From: Actinosynnema pretiosum
GTDB lineage: Bacteria > Actinomycetota > Actinomycetes > Mycobacteriales > Pseudonocardiaceae
Reading direction: 5' to 3'
Assembly: GCF_024171695.1 (NCBI RefSeq)
Contig: NZ_JAMTCF010000014.1
Location: 218,680-282,679, forward strand
Length of the DNA: 64,000 nt
Numbering within the stretch: position 1 is the first letter of the stretch; each line of letters starts with the position of its first letter. A model generated the notes under the pieces. The model saw only the letters and a program-made list of their open reading frames with translations. It was not told where the DNA came from and searched no databases. Shown here piece by piece: positions 17,090-26,287 of the stretch. A program made the position numbers and the translations under genes.

Positions 17090-17740
17090 TTACGCCAGTG
17101 GTTGATGCGGCCGCTGTAGCGATGGCGGGCCGGGCCTGCCGGTGGAGGTAGGTACCGCTGTAGCGTGTTGTTCGGCCAGTTCGAACCGGTCGGTGCGGGG
17201 CGGCGAGCCCTCGTTGCGGTGGTCGCCGTCGAGGCAGTCAGGGCGGACCCAGTCGCGGGTGAGCCGGTCGCTGAACCCAGGACGCCACTGGTGCAGCCAT
17301 GTTTGGCCGTCGCGTTCGTTCGCTGCGGGGCCGATGTTGGCCGCGCGCCAGCTGTAGGCCAGCGTCGCGACCTCTATCGCCAGCGCTGGATGCGAGGCCC
17401 AGCATGGTGGGATCGGCCGGGCTCGGCTGCCGTCGACGCCGACGAAGGTACGGTTGTACCAGGCCACGAAGTTGGTGACGGTAAACCGTGGGTCTTTCTG
17501 GTCGTCGGGATTGTCCTCGGCGGCCATCGGCGGGGTGAACCACACCCACGCGGCTGGTTCGCTGGGGTCCTCCTCTGCGGCTCGGCCGTCGGCCGAGGAT
17601 TTCTTGGCCAGTTGGGCGACTTTGTTCTCCAGACGGCGCTGGCTCTGCGCGAGCGTGGCGATGATCTCGGTAAGGGTCCTGATCTGGGCGTCCCGGTCCT
17701 TGTCGTCTGCTGGCTGTTCGTGCTGGGACTGTTCGCTCAT
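17090..17740 (-). CDS. DUF4913-like protein, last gene of transfer operon
   Basis: A 216-residue protein whose ATG overlaps the stop of the coupling-protein gene by 4 bp. Residues 15-50 form a coiled coil (RTLTEIIATLAQSQRRLENK). Residues 65-170 contain the Trp-rich pattern FVAWYNRTF ... CWASHPALAIEVATLAYSWR ... WLHQWRPGF, which matches the layout of DUF4913, a family found mainly next to actinobacterial conjugation genes. The role is unknown; translational coupling to VirD4 suggests a function with the coupling protein or the relaxosome. The tail is Pro/Ser-rich. Confidence 0.7.
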   Translation of the reverse strand: MSEQSQHEQPADDKDRDAQIRTLTEIIATLAQSQRRLENKVAQLAKKSSADGRAAEEDPSEPAAWVWFTPPMAAEDNPDDQKDPRFTVTNFVAWYNRTFVGVDGSRARPIPPCWASHPALAIEVATLAYSWRAANIGPAANERDGQTWLHQWRPGFSDRLTRDWVRPDCLDGDHRNEGSPPRTDRFELAEQHATAVPTSTGRPGPPSLQRPHQPLA

Positions 17741-19614
17741 GTGGTGAACCTGCCTGTCGTGCCGAGGTTCGGTCGGGTGACCGGCGGTGCCACCGCGAGT
17801 CCGTCCGTGCCGATCGGGACGTGCCCGTCACGCACGGCCCGGACGTGCTCGCGAATCTGCTTCCAGTCGGGGCGCCCGCGTACGTCGAGGGTGCGGGCGA
17901 GGATCGGGTCGAGGTGGCGGTGGATGACCAGGACGCGGCCACGACGCACGCGCCGGACGTCGCCGGGCCGGTAGGTGGGCACCGTCTCAACGCCCACCGA
18001 GGTTCGGACGTGACCGAACAGCCCGTCGTTCTGCTGCTGGACGCGGCGCCGGTCGTGGTGCCCGGTAAGCAGGGAGACCCATTCGAGGGTGGTGCGGTCC
18101 TTGATGCCGCCCCACACGCTCAGCGTCGTAGTGTTGTCCAGCAACTGGCGGGTGCGTTGCGGCGTGAACGCACTTTCCAGGGCCGCTACGGACTGGGCGC
18201 CCCAGTGAATCAGCACGCCCCTGCCAGCAGAGTCGGAGACGATGTCGGGCAGTTGTGGCACGGGGGTGGCGTTGGTGAGCTCGTCGAGGATCGCGGTGGC
18301 CGGTGGATCCAGGCGGCGGTGCGGGGTGTGCAGGGCCATCTCCTGTGCGGTGGTCAGCCAGTGCTCGACCAGGGCGGTCAGGATCGGCGCGGCCTGGGCG
18401 GCCTGGTGCTGTCCGGCGATCAGGTACAGCGAGCCGTGTTGGGCGATCAGGGTCCGCACGTCGAGGTCGTTGCCCGGTGCCGGGGAGCACAATCTGCGGA
18501 TCTGCGGGTCCATGGCCGGCTCGATGACCCGGCGCACGCTCATCCACACCGCGTCGGAGGTCTCGGCGACCATGCCGATCTCCGCGCGCAGGTTGCGGGC
18601 GTACTCGGTGAGTCCGGCCTGTTGCAGCAGCCGCACCGGTTCCTGGTCGATGGGCTTGCTCATCGACCACCGCACCAGGTCGTCGATGCCTCGGTGGTGG
18701 ATCGCCGCAGCAAGGAAGTACGCCTGGAGCACCACCTTCGCCCGGTCGCGGAAGACCTTGTCATTGCCGCCGACGCCCGCTAAGCCGACCGAGGCGGCCT
18801 CGACCATCGTGTGCGCGCGGCGGTAGGCCACCGCGATGTCCTCGCAGCCTTGCGCTGGCCACCACTGCACCTGCGCGGGCCAGGGCACCGCGCCGGTGAC
18901 GTCGGCGATCTTCACCGGGCTCGTTGGGTGGCGGGCGGCACGTAGCAGCGCGCTGAACTCCAGCAGGTCGGGTTTGGTAGTGGAGCACAACAGGGCACCG
19001 GGCGCGGCAATGGCCTTGTGCACCAAGTCGCGGCGGGACTTGCCGGACTGGGTCGGCGCCAGGGTTCCGGTGGGGTTCTCCAGCGGGGTGCACATCGGCC
19101 GCCGTTGCGGACTTAGGTGCAGCGGTGCGGCGACCTCGTCCAGCGGTGCCTGCAGAGCCTGCGCACGGGGCAACCCCGGTCGGGTCCATTCCGCCGTGCG
19201 GCGCGCTGCAGCCAGTGACAGTTCCTGCCGGATGTCCTCGCGGCTGGCATGCCCTGGCTGCGAGGGTCCGAATCGCCGCCACACCGCCACCGCGACCGTC
19301 AGCACCAGGGTGGTGGCCGCTGCCAGCAGAGCCGTGGTGATCGTCCAGTACCAGCCGGTCCGGCCAGCCAAGGCCTGCGCCCACGGTTCACCCAGCCCAC
19401 TGCCCGGCCGGGCGGGGTGCGCCAGGACCCCGAACACTCCGGCCGGCCAGTTGTCGACGGCCGGGACCGCCCAGGGGCCGCCGAACAACGCGGTGGTGGC
19501 CGCAGCGGCGACCATGAGGACGGCGGCGACCGTGACGAGCAGGCCGAGCGCGGCCACCAGCAGGCCCATCAGCGCCAGGTCACGGTCGGCGTTCACCGAG
19601 ACGGTATTTCTCAT
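17737..19614 (-). CDS. VirD4/TraG-type conjugative coupling protein
   Basis: A 625-residue membrane ATPase that would link the relaxase-DNA complex to the secretion channel. Two N-terminal membrane segments are visible (about residues 13-44 and 92-112). Walker A is a variant, GTLAPTQSGKSR near 185, matching the P-T-x-S-G-K-S form of the TraG/VirD4 family. Walker B is TAILDELTNATP around residue 450. A C-terminal TraM-recognition-like region follows (RGVLIHWGAQSVAALESAF). The start overlaps the upstream hydrolase stop by 4 bp (ATGA) and its own stop overlaps the DUF4913-like start by 4 bp. Length and motifs fit the family well. Confidence 0.9.
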   Translation of the reverse strand: MRNTVSVNADRDLALMGLLVAALGLLVTVAAVLMVAAAATTALFGGPWAVPAVDNWPAGVFGVLAHPARPGSGLGEPWAQALAGRTGWYWTITTALLAAATTLVLTVAVAVWRRFGPSQPGHASREDIRQELSLAAARRTAEWTRPGLPRAQALQAPLDEVAAPLHLSPQRRPMCTPLENPTGTLAPTQSGKSRRDLVHKAIAAPGALLCSTTKPDLLEFSALLRAARHPTSPVKIADVTGAVPWPAQVQWWPAQGCEDIAVAYRRAHTMVEAASVGLAGVGGNDKVFRDRAKVVLQAYFLAAAIHHRGIDDLVRWSMSKPIDQEPVRLLQQAGLTEYARNLRAEIGMVAETSDAVWMSVRRVIEPAMDPQIRRLCSPAPGNDLDVRTLIAQHGSLYLIAGQHQAAQAAPILTALVEHWLTTAQEMALHTPHRRLDPPATAILDELTNATPVPQLPDIVSDSAGRGVLIHWGAQSVAALESAFTPQRTRQLLDNTTTLSVWGGIKDRTTLEWVSLLTGHHDRRRVQQQNDGLFGHVRTSVGVETVPTYRPGDVRRVRRGRVLVIHRHLDPILARTLDVRGRPDWKQIREHVRAVRDGHVPIGTDGLAVAPPVTRPNLGTTGRFTT

Positions 19615-20807
19615 GTGCGCGGGTCACCTTCCGGTGGTGGTTTTCCGTTGTCGCCGGTTGCGATTCGGCGGATCGAGACCACCTTGGGCGCCCAGGAGTC
19701 CAGGGTGGTGAGGATGACGCCGTGGTCGGTGTCGTAGGCGTCGACCATGTAGCCGTTGCCGACGTAGATGCCGACGTGGCCGGGTGCGGCCGGGGTGCCG
19801 TCGGAGCCGGGGATGAACACCAGGTCTCCGGGTTGGATCCAGGTCAGGGAGCCGACCGGGATGCCGTCGTGGACCTGGGTGTAGGTGGTGCGCGAGATCG
19901 CGACGCCCGCGTGGGCCCAAGCGGCCTGAGTCAGGCCGGAGCAGTCGAAGGCGTCTGGTCCCGTGGCGCCCCAGACATAGGGCTTGCCCAACTGTGCCAG
20001 CGCGTACACCACCGCTCGGCTTTGCTGCGGGTCTCCCGGCAGTGTGAAGTCCGGCGGCAGCTTCTTCGGATCCAGGTCGCCGGGGTCGAGGTTGCCCTTG
20101 CCCATGTCCTGGCAGCCGCCGTAGGCCGGGTCGACGTCCACCACCGGGTCGGCACCCGGCGCAGGTGGTGCGTGATTGTCCGGACCCTGCCAGTACCGAT
20201 CGGTGAGCATGGCGGCCGCCGATTCGCGCGGGGCATATCGGTCGGGAAACTGCGAGCGCTGGACCGCCTGCTCGGCGGCACCGGGTGGCATGGTGTGCCA
20301 GCCTGGCAGGGCGATCAGCGCGTCATAGAACTTGTTCGTCGCGTAGACGGGGGCGAGGATCTCCGCTGGGCTGCCCCACCCCTGACTGGGTCGCTGCTGA
20401 AACAGTCCGAGGCTGTCGCGGTCGCCGTGGTCAACATTGACCAGTCCGGACTCGACCATCGCGGTGGCCAGAGCCAGCACCGCGGCTCGCCTGGGCAGGC
20501 TGCGCCGCACGGCGACAGTGACAATGGTCTGGGCGTTGGTCAGCTGTTCGCCGGTGAATGTCTCGTCGCCGATCTGCTGGGTGAAGCCTCCTGGGCCCAG
20601 GCCCAGGCGCTGGAAGGGCGAGCACTCCACGACGGCGGCGGTGGCAGCGAGGGTGCCGGACTGGGACACCATCAGCACGGTGGCGACCAGCAGGGCCGGG
20701 ACCATCAGCAGCAAGTAGACGGCAGCCCCGATGCCGGCGACCAGCGGCCCTGTGCGGGTCGGGTGCGCTGCCACGGTGCTACCGGTCCCGTCTGCGCAGT
20801 TGCGCAT
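19611..20807 (-). CDS. Bifunctional cell-wall hydrolase (lysozyme-like + NlpC/P60), VirB1-like
   Basis: About 398 residues. An N-terminal membrane anchor (GPLVAGIGAAVYLLLMVPAL) is followed by a lysozyme/transglycosylase-like region (ALATAMVESGLVNVDHGDRD, LGLFQQRPSQGWG). The C-terminal NlpC/P60 domain carries the catalytic Cys in DCSGL and the His in PGHVGIYVG. It would open the peptidoglycan for the transfer channel. The start is uncertain: ATG 20807 overlaps the VirB4 end by 29 bp, while GTG 20774 lies 4 nt past the VirB4 stop; neither has a clear Shine-Dalgarno, so coupling to VirB4 translation is likely. The stop overlaps the VirD4 start by 4 bp. Confidence 0.88.
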   Translation of the reverse strand: MRNCADGTGSTVAAHPTRTGPLVAGIGAAVYLLLMVPALLVATVLMVSQSGTLAATAAVVECSPFQRLGLGPGGFTQQIGDETFTGEQLTNAQTIVTVAVRRSLPRRAAVLALATAMVESGLVNVDHGDRDSLGLFQQRPSQGWGSPAEILAPVYATNKFYDALIALPGWHTMPPGAAEQAVQRSQFPDRYAPRESAAAMLTDRYWQGPDNHAPPAPGADPVVDVDPAYGGCQDMGKGNLDPGDLDPKKLPPDFTLPGDPQQSRAVVYALAQLGKPYVWGATGPDAFDCSGLTQAAWAHAGVAISRTTYTQVHDGIPVGSLTWIQPGDLVFIPGSDGTPAAPGHVGIYVGNGYMVDAYDTDHGVILTTLDSWAPKVVSIRRIATGDNGKPPPEGDPRT

Positions 20808-22281
20808 TGGTGTCGAAGAGGAGCCGTTCGGTGCTTGACAGGACGGTTTGGACCTTGTAACCGGGGTTGTTCTCGATCTTCCACAGCGCCCGGCCGGTGC
20901 GCTCCATCGCCCACCCGGTGGTGACGTCCTGCTCGCGTTCGGACAGGCCGAAGTCCTCGGCGAGTTCGTCGGCCACGCGTGTGGACTGTCCGAACAGGAC
21001 GCGTGTGCTGCACAGGGCGAGCAGGTCCTTGGCGATGGCCACTTCCTGGGAGCCTGCCGCGCCGACCGACAACGGGTCGGACGGCTTGTGCATGACCAGG
21101 ATCTGGATCTTGCGTTCGGCGCGGGACAGGCGCAGGTCGGAGTCAACGGCCTGGACCGCGCGCAGGCCCAGTCGCATCTGCCGCCACACCTCGTCGCGCA
21201 CGACGATGCGGATCTCGCCGTCGTCCTGCAGGTCGGTAACCATGCTCGACCAAGAGCCCAGGCAGGTCAGTGCAACGGCGACGGCCTGGTCACCGCGCGA
21301 GCGCAGCAGCGACAGGTCCATCGACTGGATCGGTGCGTCCCAGTCCAGCGCGAAGTTGGTCTCCTGATCGAACAACCCGGCCAGCGAACCGTTGACCAGG
21401 TTGCCCAGCGCGTCGGTGATCGGCCGCAGGGTGTCGAGGAACTGGCGGCGGCCAGCGAACCGCGTGACCTGCCACAGCGCGTCATCAGGGTCGGCCAGCT
21501 CGCGCTGCACGTCGGGGATGGTGACCGGGCGCAGACCCGTGTAGCCGTCGTCCGCGCCGACCAGCCGCCGCAGCACCGCCGACAGCACCGCCTCATCGGT
21601 GACGGTGGGCCGGTAGCCCTGCGCCTCGGCCAGCGCGACAAGCAACTTGACCCACCGGCCCAGCACACCGGCGAGTTCTTCGCGCTGCTGGGTCACCGAC
21701 CAACTGCTCCAGCGGCTGCGCAGCGGTCCGAGGTCGAGTGCGTTGAGCCGGGCGGGGCTGCCGCGCCCGAGTGCGATGGGGGTGATGCCCAGTGCCCGCA
21801 GCAATGGGGTGTACTCGCCCTTGACGTCACCGCTGATCAGGGTTTTGACGCCGAATAGCATCATTCGCAGCAAGAACGCCACCACTGTGGAGCTTTTGCC
21901 CCGACCGGGCTCGCCGAACACCACGAGGTTGGGGTTGGTGGCCAGGCCGCGCAGCACCCACTCGATGGGGTGGGCGTAGAACGCGCCACCGGAAAGCGTG
22001 TCGTAACCCATGCGTGCCCCGACCGCGGGGATGCCGTTGGCCGCCAACAGCGGGAACAGACCGCCGATCTCGCTGGTGGCAGCTTGGTAGACCGCCAACG
22101 GGGCCTCGACCGGGGACCAGCCCTCGCCGGGCCGGGCACGGCCTCGGCGGGGTGCGATCGCGCGGTTGACCCGGTCTCGGTCCATGCGCGGCGGCTGCTC
22201 GCGGAATTTGGCGGCCGGGGGCGAGCCGAAGTCGCCCAACAGTTGGGCTGCGCTGCGCTGCTGTCGGTTTCGCCTGCTCAC
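20779..22281 (-). CDS. VirB4-like type IV secretion ATPase
   Basis: A 500-residue cytoplasmic ATPase that would power assembly of the transfer channel. Walker A is GEPGRGKSS (about residues 123-131), set in the family context NLVVFGEPGRGKSSTVV. The Walker B region reads RIVVRDEVWRQM near residue 360, and a late TRVLFGQ strand with an FGLSEREQDV helix is typical of VirB4/TraE C-termini. It lacks the long N-terminal half of proteobacterial VirB4, as in SCO6880-type actinobacterial clusters. The GTG start overlaps the upstream stop by 4 bp. Confidence 0.88.
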   Translation of the reverse strand: MSRRNRQQRSAAQLLGDFGSPPAAKFREQPPRMDRDRVNRAIAPRRGRARPGEGWSPVEAPLAVYQAATSEIGGLFPLLAANGIPAVGARMGYDTLSGGAFYAHPIEWVLRGLATNPNLVVFGEPGRGKSSTVVAFLLRMMLFGVKTLISGDVKGEYTPLLRALGITPIALGRGSPARLNALDLGPLRSRWSSWSVTQQREELAGVLGRWVKLLVALAEAQGYRPTVTDEAVLSAVLRRLVGADDGYTGLRPVTIPDVQRELADPDDALWQVTRFAGRRQFLDTLRPITDALGNLVNGSLAGLFDQETNFALDWDAPIQSMDLSLLRSRGDQAVAVALTCLGSWSSMVTDLQDDGEIRIVVRDEVWRQMRLGLRAVQAVDSDLRLSRAERKIQILVMHKPSDPLSVGAAGSQEVAIAKDLLALCSTRVLFGQSTRVADELAEDFGLSEREQDVTTGWAMERTGRALWKIENNPGYKVQTVLSSTERLLFDTNAQLRRRDR

Positions 22282-23783
22282 AGCAGCCCTCCTCGGCGAC
22301 GGGGCAGGCCGATGCCCACCGGGAGCACCGCGACGACGAATGTGGAGTCCTGGGCGAGGTCCAGGCGCAGCAGCCGGAATCGGCCGCTGGCGTCGTTTTC
22401 CAGTCGGGCGGCGTGGTCCTCGACGTGCCTATCGCTGGGCACGGTGACCGACGCGGCGATGGCAAAGCGCACCACCGAGTGCCCGGCCGCGACGGCGCGT
22501 TCCTGGGCGCGGGCGCCACCGGCCTCGCGCTCATCCACCGCCGTGGTGTTGAAGCCCTTGCTGCGCTTCCAGTCGGTCATCACGCCGGTACGAAACCGGT
22601 TGGACTGTACGGCGCGGTGCGCGCGGCGGGAGTCCATGACCTCGTAATGGATGGCCAGGGTCCGCCGCTCCCCGGCGGTACGCACCGCGAGCAGCGGCGC
22701 CAGGGAGCCGAACACGGTGCCGGCCTCGGGCATCAACGCGGTGTAGGACACGGTGGTGAACCCGTCGTGGGAGTAGGACCGCAGTGACGGGGGCGGTGCC
22801 TGGGTCGGCCCCGCAGCGGCCTTTTCCAGCCCGCGTCCGCCGGTGCCGCGCTCGTGCGCGGCGGCCAGCGCTGCGCGCGCGGCCGGGTTGAACCCGGTCC
22901 GCAGGGCCTCTGCCATGCCCGGCCCGTCCAGCCACTCCACGGTGCGCGCTCCGAGTGCCTTGAGCGGGTCCTCCAAGCTGTCGAGAACCCGATAGAGGGC
23001 CAACGCTCGTCCGGCGACGCCGCCGCCAGCGGCCGCGGCGGGCTTGCGGAGCCTGTCCTCGGGCCCGGAGACGGTCACGAACACCTCGTGCCGGACCGAG
23101 ACGTTGCCGATCGTGCGGTCCAGTTCGTCGGTGGCCTGCCGCGCCAGCCGGGGCGCGTCGCGAACCTCGTGGTCGGCGCGCCACACCTCGTACTCGGTGC
23201 CGTCGTCGGGGATGGTGCGCACCAGCAGGCTCATCCGGTCGACGACCTCGCGGTGTCCGAGTGACAACAGCAGGTTGCCCAGTCGGGAGGCCAGGCGTTC
23301 GCACTGCTCGTCGGACAGCATCCCGACCCCGGAGTGGGTCAGGCGCGCGGTGGCGCCCCACCGGCCATCGCCGGTGTCGTGGATCAGGCACACCCGTCCG
23401 GTGTCCTTGAACTGCGGCCCGTCGGGGAAGTCCACGCGCTGCAGCACGCCGGGCAGGTCGGGCTCATCGGGGTCCACAGACGCGCCAGCGGCGACCTTGG
23501 ACTGCCAGCACGACCAGCCGGTGAGGATGCCGACCTGGAACAGCACCAGGTGCAGCAGCCAACGCAACGCCGGACGTCCGCGGACCGGGACCACCACCAG
23601 CGCGGCGATCGTCCCGCAGACCAGCAGCAGGATCGCCGTGTCGGTGAACCGCCCGTCGGAGATCGTCCACAGCACCGGTGCGGCCAGCGCGAGGCAGGCC
23701 AGGGCCTGCACGGGGGTCAGGCCGAGAATCCATCCCGCATGCTCGCGCCGGTTGAGTCCTCGGTAGATCCGAGGTGAAGTCAC
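22278..23783 (-). CDS. SCO6880-family conjugal transfer protein
   Basis: A 501-residue protein beginning at GTG 23783 within a GTGA overlap with the upstream gene. The N-terminus reads RIYRGLNRREHAGWILGL and is followed by two membrane helices (about residues 24-72), as in the PrgI-like start of SCO6880-family proteins. A long cytoplasmic region follows with no nucleotide-binding motif. Proteins of this family always sit directly before VirB4 in actinobacterial transfer clusters and probably replace the VirB3 plus N-terminal VirB4 part of the inner-membrane complex. That role is inferred from position. Confidence 0.85.
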   Translation of the reverse strand: MTSPRIYRGLNRREHAGWILGLTPVQALACLALAAPVLWTISDGRFTDTAILLLVCGTIAALVVVPVRGRPALRWLLHLVLFQVGILTGWSCWQSKVAAGASVDPDEPDLPGVLQRVDFPDGPQFKDTGRVCLIHDTGDGRWGATARLTHSGVGMLSDEQCERLASRLGNLLLSLGHREVVDRMSLLVRTIPDDGTEYEVWRADHEVRDAPRLARQATDELDRTIGNVSVRHEVFVTVSGPEDRLRKPAAAAGGGVAGRALALYRVLDSLEDPLKALGARTVEWLDGPGMAEALRTGFNPAARAALAAAHERGTGGRGLEKAAAGPTQAPPPSLRSYSHDGFTTVSYTALMPEAGTVFGSLAPLLAVRTAGERRTLAIHYEVMDSRRAHRAVQSNRFRTGVMTDWKRSKGFNTTAVDEREAGGARAQERAVAAGHSVVRFAIAASVTVPSDRHVEDHAARLENDASGRFRLLRLDLAQDSTFVVAVLPVGIGLPRRRGGLL

Positions 23784-25150
23784 AGGATCACCGCCGCTTC
23801 CTCCGCCCCGGCTGCAGTTCCTCCGCTGCCGCCGCCGGACTTCGAGCCGTCGCCTCCGCCACGGGCATCACCTTCACCGCCATCGTTCCTGTCACCACCG
23901 TCTCCTCCGCCGTCGTAGGCGCCCGAAGGGCCGCTGCCGGGGCTGGAGGGCACGGCCTGCTCGAGGTTCGCGGCCGGTGGCACGGCGGCACCGCCGTCGT
24001 CCCCACCGGTGTCGTCGTTGCCGGTTCCACTGGCACCGATCTTCCCTCCGCCACTGTCTTCGCTGTCGGTCGCGCCGTCGTCGTCGGAGTCCCGCCCGCT
24101 CTCGTCGCTGTGTGCACCGCCGGACCGGCCGACACCAGAGCCGTCCATGGAATCCTCGGCTTGGTCACCGATCGCGGCGTCGAACCGGCCGGTGTTGGCG
24201 TCCTCCATCGCCCCGCCACCGCCACCACCACCAGCGGCTCCGGCGGCCATCACCGCCGGGTTGCCCGTGCCGTAGGAGTCGACGCCGATCCCGGACAGGG
24301 CGTCGCGGAACGCCGAGCCTGCGTCGCTGTTCGGGTCGACGAACGCGAACAGCCGGAACAACACGAACGGGCAGAACAGCGAGATGATCAGCACGCCTAC
24401 GCCAGCGAGCAGCCCGGACAGGCCCTGCGAGCCGCCGGAGATCGCCACGCCTAGCACCAGTGCCAGGGCAAGCACGGGTTTCATGCCGATACAGGCCAGC
24501 AGCCAACGGCAAGTAGTCCAGAACCAACCGGCGGTGACATTGGCCAACAGCCCAGCTGCGGTCACCGGCACGGTGCCCACGAGGACGTAGATCGCGGCCT
24601 CGCGGAACAACATCTCCAGGGTGTAGCCGATCGAAGCTGGGATCACCCCGACGAGAGCGCAGATGCCCAGCACGATGCCCTTGACTCCATCGATGGCGCT
24701 GTCACCGAAGCTGGTGTGCTCGAGCGCGTCGGTGAAGTTTTTCGACTGCAACCCGTACTCGAGGATGCCGTTGGTCAATCCGTCGACACCGGTCAGGAAC
24801 GCCGCGACCATGCCCACGGTCACCGCCAGGGCGATGCCGTACTGGACCGGACCGACGACCAGCCTCGTGAAGCCACGACCGCCACGCAGGGTGGTCACGA
24901 TCAACTGCCAGAAGAACAGTCCCATCGCCATGACGCCGCTGATCCACAACATCATCGGCCACACCACTGAGATCGGACCGGTACGGGTGTCGACGCTGAA
25001 CATCGAGAACTGGTCGGCCAGGCCAAACGCGCCGCGCAGCAGGAACAGGCTTGCATCCCAGATCGCCTGCATGGCGGCCTCGAACGCCGAGGAGATCATG
25101 ACCATGATCTCCAGACCCATCGTCCCGCCGATGGTGTCGAAGGGTGGCAT
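23780..25150 (-). CDS. VirB6/TrbL-like polytopic channel protein
   Basis: A 456-residue protein from ATG 25150, 4 nt after the previous stop; the frame extends upstream but overlaps that gene. Several strong membrane helices cover about residues 40-290 (VVWPMMLWISGVMAMGLFFW, YGIALAVTVGMVAAFLTG, VLALALVLGVAISGGSQG, VLIISLFCPFVLFRLFAF). The C-terminal 150 residues are low-complexity Gly/Asp/Ser, strongly acidic and probably disordered. This layout matches TrbL/VirB6 inner-membrane subunits of type IV secretion systems. Its neighbours are an anchored transfer protein and the SCO6880-like gene. Confidence 0.82.
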   Translation of the reverse strand: MPPFDTIGGTMGLEIMVMISSAFEAAMQAIWDASLFLLRGAFGLADQFSMFSVDTRTGPISVVWPMMLWISGVMAMGLFFWQLIVTTLRGGRGFTRLVVGPVQYGIALAVTVGMVAAFLTGVDGLTNGILEYGLQSKNFTDALEHTSFGDSAIDGVKGIVLGICALVGVIPASIGYTLEMLFREAAIYVLVGTVPVTAAGLLANVTAGWFWTTCRWLLACIGMKPVLALALVLGVAISGGSQGLSGLLAGVGVLIISLFCPFVLFRLFAFVDPNSDAGSAFRDALSGIGVDSYGTGNPAVMAAGAAGGGGGGGAMEDANTGRFDAAIGDQAEDSMDGSGVGRSGGAHSDESGRDSDDDGATDSEDSGGGKIGASGTGNDDTGGDDGGAAVPPAANLEQAVPSSPGSGPSGAYDGGGDGGDRNDGGEGDARGGGDGSKSGGGSGGTAAGAEEAAVIL

Positions 25151-25154
25151 CGGC

Positions 25155-25988
25155 TCAGCCCTCGCGCAGTTCTCGGTAGCCAGCCTTGACCGCGTCCGCG
25201 CTTCCCGGCCACGCGCTGGGCGCGGTCGCAGGCAGCGCTCCGGAGGCGATTTGCCACCGGGTCCCGTTCCAGCGCATGGCCTGGCAGTCGCCGACACCGG
25301 CGCTGACCAGCCGGCCATTGATGCCTGCGGAGAACTGGCCCAGCACGCACACGACGACGTAGCGTCCCTGCGAGGTCGCCCCTTTGATCTGGCCGTGGGT
25401 GACCTGGTAGCGCGCGCTCAGGCCGGCGACTGGCCCGGTGACGGGCAGTTGTGCGCGGGAGCGCAGGCTGGTCAGCAGCGAGGCCCAGCCGGTCGTACCG
25501 GGGTTGGGTGCGCCCGGCTCGGCGAGCTCGCGGAAACCGTGCGCGTAGACCTGCGGGTCCGCGGACGCGGTCACGGTCTCGTCCAGCGCCTTGAGCTGCC
25601 CCAGTGCGCCCTCGGGGGTATCGGGGAAGCCACCCGGTATCCATTGCCCGGTCGTGGCCGACGGCGTGGGCACGGTGATCGCCGGTCCTGCCGTAGTGGT
25701 CGTCATGGCCTGGGGCTGCGCCGCCTGGGCGGGCAGTTGCATCATCGACCGGGCTGCCAGTTCGTTCTCTGCGGTGTCGCTGGCGGGTCTGGATGATGTC
25801 GGAACCGCCGCGGGCGCGGTACCGATGCCCGGTGCCGTCGACGACGTTGTCGGAGGTGCCGGGTCGGTGACCTGGCGCGCGATCACCACCGCCGCCAGGC
25901 CGCCGATCAGCACGAGCGCGGCGAGTGCCACACCGAGAAGTCGGCTGGGCCGCGTGCTGACGCGGCTGCGGATCGGGGGGGTGGTCAC
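25155..25988 (-). CDS. Single-pass transfer protein of the type IV secretion operon
   Basis: A 277-residue protein from GTG 25988, which overlaps the preceding stop by 4 bp. A single membrane helix (LLGVALAALVLIGGLAAVVI, about residues 17-36) is followed by a long Ser/Thr/Ala/Pro-rich linker and a compact C-terminal domain of about 150 residues ending with a hydrophobic Trp-rich part (GDCQAMRWNGTRWQIASG). The topology, one anchor plus an external NTF2-like-sized domain, recalls TcpC/VirB8-type subunits, but sequence identity to those is not evident to me. The role is inferred from operon position between the small membrane protein and the VirB6-like gene. Confidence 0.7.
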   Translation of the reverse strand: MTTPPIRSRVSTRPSRLLGVALAALVLIGGLAAVVIARQVTDPAPPTTSSTAPGIGTAPAAVPTSSRPASDTAENELAARSMMQLPAQAAQPQAMTTTTAGPAITVPTPSATTGQWIPGGFPDTPEGALGQLKALDETVTASADPQVYAHGFRELAEPGAPNPGTTGWASLLTSLRSRAQLPVTGPVAGLSARYQVTHGQIKGATSQGRYVVVCVLGQFSAGINGRLVSAGVGDCQAMRWNGTRWQIASGALPATAPSAWPGSADAVKAGYRELREG

Positions 25989-26287
25989 GCCCCACCCCCG
26001 GTGAAGTAGTTGATCAGTTGCCAACCGATGCCGTAGAGCAACCCGCCGCCGATGGCGCACAGCATCATGACCAGGCCGATGCGACCGGCGCGGTGGTGGT
26101 CGACCCAGCGTCCCCCGGCCCACACCAGTAGGCCGACAAAAAAGCCCACCAGCAGGGCGACTCCCGCGCCCCACTTGGCGTTTCCGACCACTTCCAGGAT
26201 CTTCTCGTTGCCCGGCGGCGCGACCGGTGCCGGGTTGGGAATTTGCTCCGGGGCCAGAACCAACAGGGTGTCGAAGTGCTCGATCAT
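25985..26287 (-). CDS. Small two-helix membrane protein of the transfer operon
   Basis: A 100-residue protein whose ATG overlaps the stop of the ATPase gene by 4 bp. Two membrane helices are visible: about residues 40-57 (GVALLVGFFVGLLVWAGG) and 70-92 (IGLVMMLCAIGGGLLYGIGW). Small proteins with this size and topology occupy the same slot in other actinobacterial SCO6880-type clusters and are sometimes compared with VirB2-type pilins; nothing here proves pilin function. Confidence 0.75.
   Translation of the reverse strand: MIEHFDTLLVLAPEQIPNPAPVAPPGNEKILEVVGNAKWGAGVALLVGFFVGLLVWAGGRWVDHHRAGRIGLVMMLCAIGGGLLYGIGWQLINYFTGGGA

Noticed and set aside
20808..21146. N-terminal extension of the NlpC/P60 hydrolase
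   Set aside because: The extra residues are read out of frame through the VirB4 gene and look random (Cys/Ser/Arg/Pro-rich).
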